Shown: positions 1-6,982 of the stretch, one piece after another
How the letters are laid out: every line of letters begins with the position of its first letter
Position numbering within the stretch: position 1 is the stretch's first letter
Assembly (NCBI RefSeq): GCF_900491935.1
Contig: NZ_UEXK01000004.1
Span: 463,543 to 515,991 of the forward strand
Reading direction: 5' to 3'
DNA length: 52,449 nucleotides
DNA from: Klenkia terrae
Lineage (GTDB): Bacteria; Actinomycetota; Actinomycetes; Mycobacteriales; Geodermatophilaceae
Translations under genes and position numbers: made by a program
The notes under the pieces: generated by a model
Seen by the model: the letters and a program-made list of their open reading frames with translations, nothing else
What the model was told of the DNA's origin: nothing
The model's database searches: none

Positions 1-1
1 G

Positions 2-244
2 CAGCGCTTCGACGCCGCGGACCTCCGCCGCCGGGCGCACGACGCCAAGGTCAAGCTGCGCGCGCTGTCCGAGCAGCTGTCCACCACCGGGGCGGCCCGC
101 GCCCCGGAACCGGAGCGGCCGCGGTTCCGGTTCAAGCGCCGCTGGGTGGTGGTGCCCACCGTGCTGCTCCTGCTGGTGACCGTCGCGGCCCTCGCCGGGC
201 TGGCCTGGCTCCTCGTCGAGGGCGGCCACCTGTTCGCCGGCTGA
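2..244 (+). CDS. C-terminal part of a single-pass membrane protein (partial)
   Basis: This open frame enters from the left edge and ends at TGA 242-244, giving about 80 residues. The visible part starts with a charged, probably helical stretch rich in Arg, Lys and Asp. A Pro/Arg-rich linker follows, then a basic KRRW stop-transfer flank and one strong hydrophobic segment of about 22 residues (Val/Leu/Ala), ending in a short tail (EGGHLFAG). This fits a C-terminal membrane anchor. Nothing in the visible part identifies the family. The reading frame is supported by strong third-position GC and by ending just before the next gene's leader. Confidence 0.6.
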   Translation, partial: QRFDAADLRRRAHDAKVKLRALSEQLSTTGAARAPEPERPRFRFKRRWVVVPTVLLLLVTVAALAGLAWLLVEGGHLFAG

Positions 245-320
245 GACGGCCCTGGCGCCGGGGGCCGGGCACGTGATCAGCTGAGGTCCCGCCCGGCCCC
301 GCCCCCAGGGAGACACCCCC

Positions 321-1970
321 GTGACGACGACCGGCACCCCCACCGCACCGCAGCTCTCCACGGACCAGCTCCGCCGGCTCACCGCCTACGGCGACCCGGG
401 CGAGGTCGTCCCCGGCGACGTGGTCTTCGCCCCCGGCGACACCGGCTACGACCTGGTCGTCCTGGAGTCCGGCCGGGTGGAGATCACCAGCCCGGCGACC
501 GGCGACCAGCCGGAGTCCCCGATCGCCGAGTACGGGGCGGGCAGCTTCCTCGGCGAGCTCAACCTGCTCACCGGCCAGGTCGTCTACGTGACCGCCCGGG
601 TGGTGGAGGCCGGCCGGGTGCACCGGGTGCCGCCGGCCCGGTTCCGCCGGCTGATGGCCGAGGACGCCGACCTCGCCGACGTCCTGCTGCGCACCCTGAT
701 GGCCCGCCGCAAGGCGCTGCGCACCGGCGTCGCCGCCCGCGCGGTGGAGATCATCGGGTCGCAGCTGTCGGCCGGGTCGCACGCGCTGCGCACCTACGCG
801 GCGCGGCAGCGGATCGCGCACCTGTGGTTCGACGCCGAGACGGTCGCCGGCCAGGCGCTGATGGCCGCCACCCCGCTGGCCGCCGGCGACCTGCCCGCCG
901 TCGTCGTCGGCGGGCGGGGGCTGCGCCGGGCGACCCCCGGTGAGCTCGCCGACGTCCTGGGCCTGTCCTACCGGGCGCTGTCCGGCGACCCGGTCGACCT
1001 GGCCGTCGTCGGTTCGGGCCCGGCCGGGCTGGCCGCGGCCGTCTACGGCGCCTCGGAGGGCCTGCGGACGGTGCTGCTGGACGCCGTGGGCACCGGCGGG
1101 CAGGCCGCGGCCAGCTCTCGGATCGAGAACTACCTCGGCTTCCCGTCCGGGCTGTCCGGGGTCGAGCTGACCCAGCGGGCCGCCCTGCAGGCGCTCAAGT
1201 TCGGCGCCCAGCTGTCCAGCCCGTGCGAGGTCGTCGAGCTGGACACCGGCGGCACCCAGCTGCGGCTGGTGCTCCGCGACGGCACCGAGGTGCTCGCCCG
1301 CTCGGTCGTGCTGGCCACCGGTGCGCGCTACCGCGGGCTGCCGCTGGACCGCTGGGCCGACTTCGAGGGCGCCGGCATCTACTACGCGGCCACCGAGCTG
1401 GAGGCCCGGGCCTGCAGCCACGCGCCGCTGACCGTCGTCGGCGGCGCCAACAGCGCCGGGCAGGCCGCGCTGTTCCTGGCCTCCCGGGGTGCGCCGGTCA
1501 CCCTCGCCGTCCGCGGGCCCGACCTGACCGCGGGCATGTCGGCCTACCTGGTGGACCGGGTGCTCGCGCACCCGCGGATCACCGTGGCCACCGGCACGCA
1601 GGTCACCGCGCTGGGCGGCGGGGACAGCCTGGAGTCGGTCACCCTCACCCCCCGGGACGGCGGCCCCTCCCGCGAGCAGGCGTGCGTCGGGCTCTTCTGC
1701 TTCATCGGCGCGGAGCCGGCCACCGACTGGCTGGGCGGGGTGGCCGTCGACGGGGACGGCTTCGTGCTGACCGACGTCGACCTGCCGGCGGGCCCGGACC
1801 CCACATGGACGGCGCTGGGCCGGGAGCCGCTGCCCTTCGAGACCAGCGTCCCGGGCGTGTTCGCCGCCGGCGACGTGCGGCACGGGTCGATGAAGCGGGT
1901 GGCAGCCGCCGTCGGCGAGGGGGCCAGCGCGGTGCGCTCGGTGCACGCCGCGATCGGCGCGCACGTGTGA
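321..1970 (+). CDS. Cyclic nucleotide-binding domain / thioredoxin reductase-like FAD oxidoreductase fusion
   Basis: The product is 549 residues, started at GTG 321 behind an AGGGAGA ribosome-binding site (308-314). Residues about 14-120 form a cyclic nucleotide-binding (CRP/CNB-like) fold, with the GELNLLTGQ strand-turn typical of that domain. From about residue 231 the GSGPAG dinucleotide motif opens a thioredoxin-reductase-like FAD domain, with the GTGGQAAASSRIENYLGFP signature. A second motif, GGANSAG near 373, should bind NAD(P)H. The C-terminal AAGDVR box is the usual FAD contact. The redox-active CxxC of true thioredoxin reductases is absent: the corresponding region reads IYYAATELEARAC. 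The protein is therefore probably a ligand-gated NAD(P)H oxidoreductase and not a thioredoxin reductase. This architecture is known in actinobacteria but its physiological partner is unclear. No obvious operon partner lies downstream. Confidence 0.85.
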   Translation: MTTTGTPTAPQLSTDQLRRLTAYGDPGEVVPGDVVFAPGDTGYDLVVLESGRVEITSPATGDQPESPIAEYGAGSFLGELNLLTGQVVYVTARVVEAGRVHRVPPARFRRLMAEDADLADVLLRTLMARRKALRTGVAARAVEIIGSQLSAGSHALRTYAARQRIAHLWFDAETVAGQALMAATPLAAGDLPAVVVGGRGLRRATPGELADVLGLSYRALSGDPVDLAVVGSGPAGLAAAVYGASEGLRTVLLDAVGTGGQAAASSRIENYLGFPSGLSGVELTQRAALQALKFGAQLSSPCEVVELDTGGTQLRLVLRDGTEVLARSVVLATGARYRGLPLDRWADFEGAGIYYAATELEARACSHAPLTVVGGANSAGQAALFLASRGAPVTLAVRGPDLTAGMSAYLVDRVLAHPRITVATGTQVTALGGGDSLESVTLTPRDGGPSREQACVGLFCFIGAEPATDWLGGVAVDGDGFVLTDVDLPAGPDPTWTALGREPLPFETSVPGVFAAGDVRHGSMKRVAAAVGEGASAVRSVHAAIGAHV

Positions 1971-2001
1971 CCACCGCCCGGTCCCGGGTAGGCCCGCGCG
2001 C

Positions 2002-2505
2002 ATGCGCACCGACGAGGTCCTGACCGCTGCCTTCGACAACATCGCCGGGGTGGTCGACGCCGCCGTGGACGGGCTCACCACCGACCAGCTGGCGCAGTCC
2101 CCCGCGCCCGGGACGAACTCGATCGCCTGGCTGGTCTGGCACCTGACCCGGGTGCAGGACGACCACGTCGCCGAGGTGGCCGGGCGCGAGCAGGTGTACA
2201 CCGCCGACGGCTGGGCCCGCCGGTTCGACCTGCCGTTCCCCGACGAGGCGCACGGCTACGGCATGTCCACCGAGGACGCCGCGAAGGTCCGGGCCGACGC
2301 CGAGCTGCTGGTCGGTTACCACCACGCGGTCAGTGCCAAGACCAAGGAGTACCTGGCCACGCTGTCCGACGCCGACCTGGACCGGGTGGTCGACGAGGGC
2401 TGGGACCCGCCGGTCACCCTCGGCGTCCGGCTGGTCAGCGTGGTCACCGACGACCTGCAGCACGCCGGCCAGGCCGCCTACGTCCGCGGTCTGCTCTCCG
2501 TGTGA
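2002..2505 (+). CDS. DinB/DUF664-family protein (mycothiol transferase-like)
   Basis: The product is 167 residues. It is a four-helix DinB-like protein of the DUF664 type. The pattern of metal-ligand histidines expected in this superfamily is visible: WHL near residue 47, YHH near 112 and DLQHAGQ near 154. In actinobacteria DUF664 members are annotated as mycothiol-dependent transferases that conjugate thiols to electrophiles, but substrates are mostly unknown. The gene overlaps the next one by 4 bases (GTGTGA), so the two are translationally coupled. A weak -10-like TAGGCC sits 7 bases before the ATG. Family assignment is good; the exact reaction is inference. Confidence 0.8.
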   Translation: MRTDEVLTAAFDNIAGVVDAAVDGLTTDQLAQSPAPGTNSIAWLVWHLTRVQDDHVAEVAGREQVYTADGWARRFDLPFPDEAHGYGMSTEDAAKVRADAELLVGYHHAVSAKTKEYLATLSDADLDRVVDEGWDPPVTLGVRLVSVVTDDLQHAGQAAYVRGLLSV

Positions 2506-3107
2506 CGGAGGCGAAGGTCGACCTCAAGGACGACGACGTCTACCGGGCGCACCGCGGGGAGTTCCGAACGCTCACCGTCCCGGACCGCGCCTACCTGGCC
2601 GTCGACGGGCACGGGGACCCCAACACCCAGGTGTTCGGCGACGCGGTGCAGTCGCTGTACCCGGTGGCGTTCGCGCTGAAGTTCGCCAGCAAGGCCGCCG
2701 GGCGGGACTACGTCGTCCCGCCGCTGGAGGGGCTGTGGTGGGCGCAGGACATGGACACCTTCACCCGCCGCCGGGACAAGGCGGCCTGGGAGTGGACGCT
2801 GCTGCTCCTGGTCCCCGGTTGGCTGGGCCCCGACGAGGTGGCCGCCGCGGTCGAGGGCACCCGGGCGAAGGCCCCGCCGCGGCTGGACGACGTCCGGGTC
2901 GAGGTGCTGTCCGAGGGCCGGTGCCTGCAGACGCTGCACGTCGGCCCCTTCGACGACGAGGGCCCGGTGCTGCACCGCCTGCACCACGAGGTGCTGCCCG
3001 GGGCCGGGCTGAGCCCGACCGGCCGGCACCACGAGGTCTACCTGACCGACCCCCGCCGCACCGCTCCGGAGAAGCAGCGCACGATCCTGCGCCAGCCGGT
3101 CAGCTGA
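2502..3107 (+). CDS. GyrI-like small-molecule-binding domain protein
   Basis: The product is 201 residues, started at GTG 2502 inside the stop of the previous gene. It reads as a stand-alone GyrI-like (SOUL/AraC effector-binding) domain. The early VPDRAYLAVDGHGDP segment and the late LHVGPFDDEGPVLHRLH segment correspond to the two conserved strands of that fold. The central part (GLWWAQDMDTFTRRRDKAAWEWTLLLLVPGWL) matches a subgroup often annotated as GyrI-like or as a hypothetical protein. Coupling to the DUF664 gene suggests a joint role in handling a small electrophile or drug, which is inference. It ends convergently with the glycerate kinase gene, overlapping it by 8 bases. Confidence 0.75.
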   Translation: MTEAKVDLKDDDVYRAHRGEFRTLTVPDRAYLAVDGHGDPNTQVFGDAVQSLYPVAFALKFASKAAGRDYVVPPLEGLWWAQDMDTFTRRRDKAAWEWTLLLLVPGWLGPDEVAAAVEGTRAKAPPRLDDVRVEVLSEGRCLQTLHVGPFDDEGPVLHRLHHEVLPGAGLSPTGRHHEVYLTDPRRTAPEKQRTILRQPVS

Positions 3108-4209
3108 CCGCCCGCTCGGCCAGGTCGGCGAGCAGCCGGGCGGGCTCGGCGAGGCAGACCGCGACGTCGGGCTCGAGGTCGACCAGGCCGTGGGCCGCGG
3201 TGAACCCGGCGGCGGACAGCTGCGCCGGGGCCAGCCGGACGACGCCGGCCAGACCGAGGCACGGCACCCCGGCGGCCGCGGCCCGGCGGGCGACGACGGC
3301 AGGGGCCTTGCCCGACAGCGTCTGCTCGTCCAGCGCGCCCTCGCCGGTGAGGCACAGATCGGCGCCGGCCAGCGCGGCGTCCAGGCCGACCAGGTCGCAG
3401 ACCAGGTCCGCCCCGGAGGTGATCCGGGCGCCCAGCAGCGCCAGCGCGCCGGCCGCCGTCCCCCCTGCTCCGCCGGCGCCGGGCACGGCGTCCACCTCGA
3501 CCCCGAGGTCGCGGCGGACCACCGCGGCGAAGCGGGCCAGCGCCCGGTCCAGCAACGCGACGTCGACCGCCGTCGCCCCCTTCTGCGGGCCGAACACCGC
3601 GGCCGCACCGGCCGGGCCGGTCAGCGGGTTGTCCACGTCGGTCGCGACCACCACCTCGACCCCGGCCAGCCGCGGGTCCAGACCGGACGCGTCGACCCGG
3701 TCCAGGCGAGCCAGCGCCGCGCCGCCGGGGGGCAGGTCGGTGCCGTCGGCGGCCAGGAACCGGACGCCGAGCGCGGTCAGCATCCCGGCCCCGGCGTCGG
3801 TGGTCGCGCTGCCGCCGATGCCCACCACCAGCCGGCGCGCACCCGCCTCGAGCGCGGCGAGCAGCAGGTCGCCGACCCCCCGGGTGGTCGCGGTCAGCGG
3901 GGCCGGCGGCGCCAGGTGCAGGCCGGCCGCGGTGGCCAGCTCGACCAGTGCGGTGCCGTCGTGCAGGGCGAGGACCGCCTGCCGGGGTGCGCCGTCCGGA
4001 CCGCTGACGCGGACGGCCAGCGGGGTCCAGCCCGCCCGCAGCGCGGCGGCGACCGTGCCGTCGCCGCCGTCGGCGACCGGGCGCAGCAGCACCTCCGCCT
4101 CCGGGTGCACCCGGGCGACGCCGGCCGCCATCGCGTCGGCCACCCCGTCGGCGTCCAGCGTGCCCTTGAACTTGTCCGGGGCGATCACGATGCGCACGAC
4201 GAGCAGCAT
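3100..4209 (-). CDS. Glycerate kinase (GarK/GlxK family)
   Basis: The product is about 369 residues. It is a type 1 glycerate kinase that phosphorylates D-glycerate with ATP, linking glyoxylate or glycerate catabolism to central metabolism. The N-terminal IVIAPDKFKGT motif and RPVADGGDGT are hallmarks, as are GGSATTDAG and LTGEGALDEQTLSGKAP further on. The length is normal for the family. ATG 4209 gives MLLVVRIVIAPDKFK; a GTG at 4197 gives VRIVIAPDKFK and is equally plausible because homologues usually start two residues before IVIAPDKFKG. No ribosome-binding site helps the choice. The gene is divergent from the acyl-CoA dehydrogenase with fewer than 30 bases between starts. Confidence 0.9.
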   Translation of the reverse strand: MLLVVRIVIAPDKFKGTLDADGVADAMAAGVARVHPEAEVLLRPVADGGDGTVAAALRAGWTPLAVRVSGPDGAPRQAVLALHDGTALVELATAAGLHLAPPAPLTATTRGVGDLLLAALEAGARRLVVGIGGSATTDAGAGMLTALGVRFLAADGTDLPPGGAALARLDRVDASGLDPRLAGVEVVVATDVDNPLTGPAGAAAVFGPQKGATAVDVALLDRALARFAAVVRRDLGVEVDAVPGAGGAGGTAAGALALLGARITSGADLVCDLVGLDAALAGADLCLTGEGALDEQTLSGKAPAVVARRAAAAGVPCLGLAGVVRLAPAQLSAAGFTAAHGLVDLEPDVAVCLAEPARLLADLAERAVS

Positions 4210-4223
4210 GCCGGACACCGGCC

Positions 4224-4229
4224 TAGCGT
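4224..4229 (+). promoter_or_regulatory. Candidate -10 box (TAGCGT) of a leaderless promoter
   Basis: TAGCGT lies 8 bases upstream of GTG 4238. This spacing would place the transcription start at or next to the start codon. No ribosome-binding site is present, in keeping with a leaderless mRNA. The same arrangement recurs at several other genes in this window. Confidence 0.5.
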
Positions 4230-4237
4230 CCGAGGTC

Positions 4238-5446
4238 GTGAGCACCGACGCCGACACCCTCGCCCCCGCCACCGACTTCTACGCCGTCGACGACCTCATC
4301 GACCCCGGCGACCTGGAGATCCGGGACCGGGTGCGCGCGTTCTGCGCGGCCGAGGTCACCCCGATCATCAACGACTACTGGGAGCGGGCCGAGTTCCCCG
4401 CCCACCTGGTGCCCAAGCTCGCCGACCTCGGCATCGCCGGCGGCACGGTGAAGGGCCACGGCTCGGCCGGCATGAGCGCCGTCGCCGCCGGGCTGGTGGC
4501 CGCCGAGTGGGCCCGCGCCGACGGCTCGATGGGCACCTTCCACGGCGTGCACAGCTTCCTGGCCATGCAGTCGATCGACCTGCTGGGCAGCGAGGAGCAG
4601 AAGGAGCGCTGGCTGCCGGGCATGGCCCGGATGGAGACCATCGGTGCCTTCGGGCTCACCGAGCCCGACCACGGCTCGGACGCCGTCGCGCTGGGGACGA
4701 CGGCCACCCGCGACGGCGACGGCTTCGTGCTCAACGGGGCCAAGAAGTGGATCGGCAACGGGTCGATCGCCGACATCGTGCTGATCTGGGCCCGCGACGA
4801 GGACGGGAACGTCGGCGGGTACGTCGTGGAGAAGGGCACGCCGGGCTTCACCGCCACGGTGATGACCGGCAAGACGGCGCTGCGGGCGGTGTGGCAGGCC
4901 GAGATCACGCTGGAGAACGTCCGGGTCGGGCCGGAGAACAAGCTGGAGAACTGCCACAACTTCAAGGACGTGTCCCAGGTGCTCGACCGCACCCGGTACA
5001 CCGTCGCCTGGCGGGCGCTGGGCGTCGCGCAGTCGGCCTACGAGCTGGCCCTGGCGCACACCCTGCAGCGCGAGCAGTTCGGCCAGCCGATCGCGGGCTA
5101 CCAGCTGGTGCAGGAGAAGCTCGCCCGGATGCTGGCCGAGATCACCACCATGCAGCTGATGTGCTGGCGGCTGTCGACGCTGGCCGACGAGGGCCGGATG
5201 ACCGCGGCCATGGCGTCGCTGGCCAAGATGAACTGCTGCAAGAAGGCCCGCACGATCATCGCCGACGCCCGCGACCTGTTCGGCGGCGACGGCATCCTGC
5301 TCGAGCACCACATCGCCCGGCACCACGCCGACATCGAGGCGATCTACACCTTCGAGGGCACCGACCACGTGCAGGCGCTCATCGTCGGCCGCGAGGTCAC
5401 CGGTCTCTCCGCGATCACCGGTCGGCGCCCTCGCCGGGAGGGCTAG
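4238..5446 (+). CDS. Acyl-CoA dehydrogenase, glutaryl-CoA dehydrogenase type
   Basis: The product is 402 residues, covering all three acyl-CoA dehydrogenase domains (N-terminal helices, beta barrel, C-terminal helical domain). The FAD/substrate signature GAFGLTEPDHGSD is complete, and the KKWIGNGSIADIV segment is typical. The catalytic base is Glu in YTFEGTDHVQALIVGREVTG, the position and context used by glutaryl-CoA dehydrogenases. In those enzymes the reaction is oxidative decarboxylation of glutaryl-CoA to crotonyl-CoA, with electrons passed to ETF. The start GTG 4238 is chosen because the homologous region begins shortly after it and a -10 box is correctly spaced; the frame stays open far upstream, but that is ordinary for this GC content. 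Substrate could also be another short acyl-CoA. Confidence 0.9.
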   Translation: MSTDADTLAPATDFYAVDDLIDPGDLEIRDRVRAFCAAEVTPIINDYWERAEFPAHLVPKLADLGIAGGTVKGHGSAGMSAVAAGLVAAEWARADGSMGTFHGVHSFLAMQSIDLLGSEEQKERWLPGMARMETIGAFGLTEPDHGSDAVALGTTATRDGDGFVLNGAKKWIGNGSIADIVLIWARDEDGNVGGYVVEKGTPGFTATVMTGKTALRAVWQAEITLENVRVGPENKLENCHNFKDVSQVLDRTRYTVAWRALGVAQSAYELALAHTLQREQFGQPIAGYQLVQEKLARMLAEITTMQLMCWRLSTLADEGRMTAAMASLAKMNCCKKARTIIADARDLFGGDGILLEHHIARHHADIEAIYTFEGTDHVQALIVGREVTGLSAITGRRPRREG

Positions 5447-5700
5447 GCCGAGCGGCTGAGCTGCTGCGCGGTGGACCGCTTGCACTCGGTGCAGGCGGTC
5501 TCCCGCGCACCCACGCGGTCCCAGCGGTGGGCGCCCCACACCTGCACGATGGCGCCGCAGACGGCCAGCTCCACCTCCCCGTCGAGCTCCGACGGCGGGC
5601 GGTGCGCCTCGACGGCGTGCCACGAGGAGGAGACGGTGTCCTCGGGCCGCGAGCGCGACCACCGGTCCGGGCGGGCGTATCCGACGGCGTAGCTGTCCAC
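5443..5700 (-). CDS. Small hypothetical protein with a CxxC motif
   Basis: The product is 85 residues, started at GTG 5700. I do not recognise a family. The sequence is mixed and not very hydrophobic, with a central Val/Ala strand (GEVELAVCGAIVQVWGA) followed by TACTEC near the C-terminus. One Cys sits in the strand and two in CxxC, so zinc binding is possible. Its 3' end overlaps the end of the acyl-CoA dehydrogenase by 4 bases (CTAG shared). A -10-like CACACT sits 6 bases before the GTG on the minus strand, again suggesting leaderless transcription. It is divergent from the broken acetyltransferase gene. Confidence 0.6.
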   Translation of the reverse strand: MDSYAVGYARPDRWSRSRPEDTVSSSWHAVEAHRPPSELDGEVELAVCGAIVQVWGAHRWDRVGARETACTECKRSTAQQLSRSA

Positions 5701-5761
5701 GGCTCCAGTGTGCCCCCGATCACATGGGGCTGCCAGCGGAACGACGGCCGGGACGCCCGCC

Positions 5762-5767
5762 TACCGT
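5762..5767 (+). promoter_or_regulatory. Candidate -10 box (TACCGT) of a leaderless promoter
   Basis: TACCGT lies 8 bases upstream of GTG 5776, the same geometry as at 4224. It marks GTG 5776 as the original start of the acetyltransferase gene even though an in-frame stop follows 32 codons later. Confidence 0.45.
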
Positions 5768-5775
5768 TGCGACAC

Positions 5776-6303
5776 GTGGCAGACCACACCGCGCGCGACC
5801 GGATCGTCACCGAGCTGGTCCACCCCGAGGACCCGCGGGCCGTCCCGATGCTGAAAGATCTGCTGCGCGAGTAAGACGCCCGCTACGGCGACCTCTTCGG
5901 CAGCGCCACCGAGGAGATGGACCGCTACCCCGCGGCCGAGTTCACCCCGCCGACCGGCGTCTTCCTCCTGCTGCTCGACGACGGCGCCGCGGTCGCCGGC
6001 GGCGCCTACCGGGCGCACGAGGACCCGGGCACCGCCGAGGTGAAGCGGATGTGGACCTCGCGGGACCACCGCCGGCGCGGACTGGCGCGCCGGGTGCTCG
6101 CCGAGCTGCAGCAGCACGCGGCCTCGGCCGGCTACACCCGGGCGTTCCTGACCACCGGCCCGCTGCAGCCCGAGGCGCGCGAGCTGTACCTGTCGGCCGG
6201 GTGGACGCCGTTGTTCGACGGCCTGCGGCCCACGGCGGTCGAGGAGCTGCGCGCCCTCCCGGTGGTCGACCGGCTCTACGCCTTCGAGACCACCCTGGGG
6301 TGA
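5776..6303 (+). pseudogene. GNAT N-acetyltransferase interrupted by an in-frame TAA
   Basis: From GTG 5776 the frame reads VADHTARDRIVTELVHPED...MLKDLLRE, meets TAA at 5872-5874, then continues without any frame change as DARYGDLFGSATEEMDRYP and a normal GNAT core to TGA 6301-6303. Ignoring the stop, the product is 175 residues, a usual GNAT length. The acetyl-CoA loop is RDHRRRGLAR, and the C-terminal LYLSAGWTPL is typical. GNATs of this type commonly have a Tyr before the DxRYG segment, so TAC changed to TAA is the simplest explanation. A shorter protein of 128 residues could start at ATG 5917, but it would lack the first strand and helix. The gene is either a recent pseudogene or expresses a truncated form. 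Confidence 0.7.
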
Positions 6304-6311
6304 GCGACCTC

Positions 6312-6351
6312 ACCGACCATCCTGGTCGGTAAACCGACCAGATCGGTCGGT
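6312..6351. promoter_or_regulatory. Two tandem palindromic operators for the adjacent TetR regulator
   Basis: The first site (6312-6330) is ACCGACCA-TCC-TGGTCGGT, a perfect 8-bp inverted repeat. The second (6333-6351) is ACCGACC-AGATC-GGTCGGT, a perfect 7-bp inverted repeat. They share the ACCGACC/GGTCGGT arms, are two bases apart and lie directly upstream of the -10 box of the TetR gene. Their centres are 21 bp apart, about two helical turns, so two dimers could bind the same face. Autoregulation of the TetR-MMPL unit is the natural reading. Confidence 0.8.
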
Positions 6352-6358
6352 CCCCGCG

Positions 6359-6364
6359 TAGCGT
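6359..6364 (+). promoter_or_regulatory. Candidate -10 box (TAGCGT) of the TetR-MMPL unit
   Basis: TAGCGT ends 7 bases before GTG 6372, giving a probable leaderless transcript. The tandem operators occupy the -35 region, so bound repressor would exclude RNA polymerase. Confidence 0.5.
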
Positions 6365-6371
6365 GCTCCCG

Positions 6372-6977
6372 GTGACCAGGTCGACGCGCACCCACCACGG
6401 GGACGACGACATCCTCGACCGGGCGGCCGCGCTCTTCGCCCGCCGCGGGTTCGCCAAGACCTCCGTCCAGGAGATCGCCGACGCGGTGGGCCTGTCCAAG
6501 GCCGGGCTGCTGCACCACTTCCCGAGCAAGGACGCCCTGCACGCGGCCGTCACCACCCAGGCCGACCAGCTCGCCGACCAGGTCCTGGCGGTCAGCGGCC
6601 GGTTCCCCGCCGGCGTCGACCGGGACCGGGCCACGGTCGAGGTGCTGGTCGACATCGCCTTCGCCCACCCCGGCCTGGTCGCGCTGCTGCTGTCCCCCGC
6701 CGCCGAGGAGCCCACCCCCGAGTGCGCCGTGTCCGCCGGCGACGCCGCGGTGCGCGCCTTCGGCCTGGCGCCCGGCGAGGTGCCCGACGACCCGACGCGC
6801 ACCGTCCGCGTGCTGGGCGCCCTGGGTGCCCTCGCCGTCCTGTCTCTCGCCGCCACCGAGCTCGGGTCCACCACGACCTGGCGGTCCCTCGTGGTCGCCA
6901 CCTGCCTCGACGCGCTCGGCCACCGCCGCCCGGACGCCGACGTCACCCCCGCCCGCTCCACCGACCCGGAGGCCTGA
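6372..6977 (+). CDS. TetR-family transcriptional regulator of the MMPL transporter
   Basis: The product is 201 residues from GTG 6372; a GTG three codons upstream (6363) is less likely because it overlaps the -10 box. The N-terminal helix-turn-helix is clear: ILDRAAALFARRGFAKTSVQEIADAVGLSKAGLLHHFPSKDAL, about residues 14-57. The rest is a variable ligand-binding helical domain. It sits immediately upstream of the MMPL transporter with only 5 bases between genes and a GGAGG ribosome-binding site in its last codons. It should repress its own promoter through the two tandem palindromes and be released by a hydrophobic substrate of the pump, which is inference from family behaviour. Confidence 0.9.
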   Translation: MTRSTRTHHGDDDILDRAAALFARRGFAKTSVQEIADAVGLSKAGLLHHFPSKDALHAAVTTQADQLADQVLAVSGRFPAGVDRDRATVEVLVDIAFAHPGLVALLLSPAAEEPTPECAVSAGDAAVRAFGLAPGEVPDDPTRTVRVLGALGALAVLSLAATELGSTTTWRSLVVATCLDALGHRRPDADVTPARSTDPEA

Positions 6978-6982
6978 CCCCC

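Noticed and set aside
3100-3107. Eight-base convergent overlap of the GyrI-like and glycerate kinase genes
   Set aside because: Both stop codons are well supported; short convergent overlaps are ordinary in dense genomes and no terminator function is implied.
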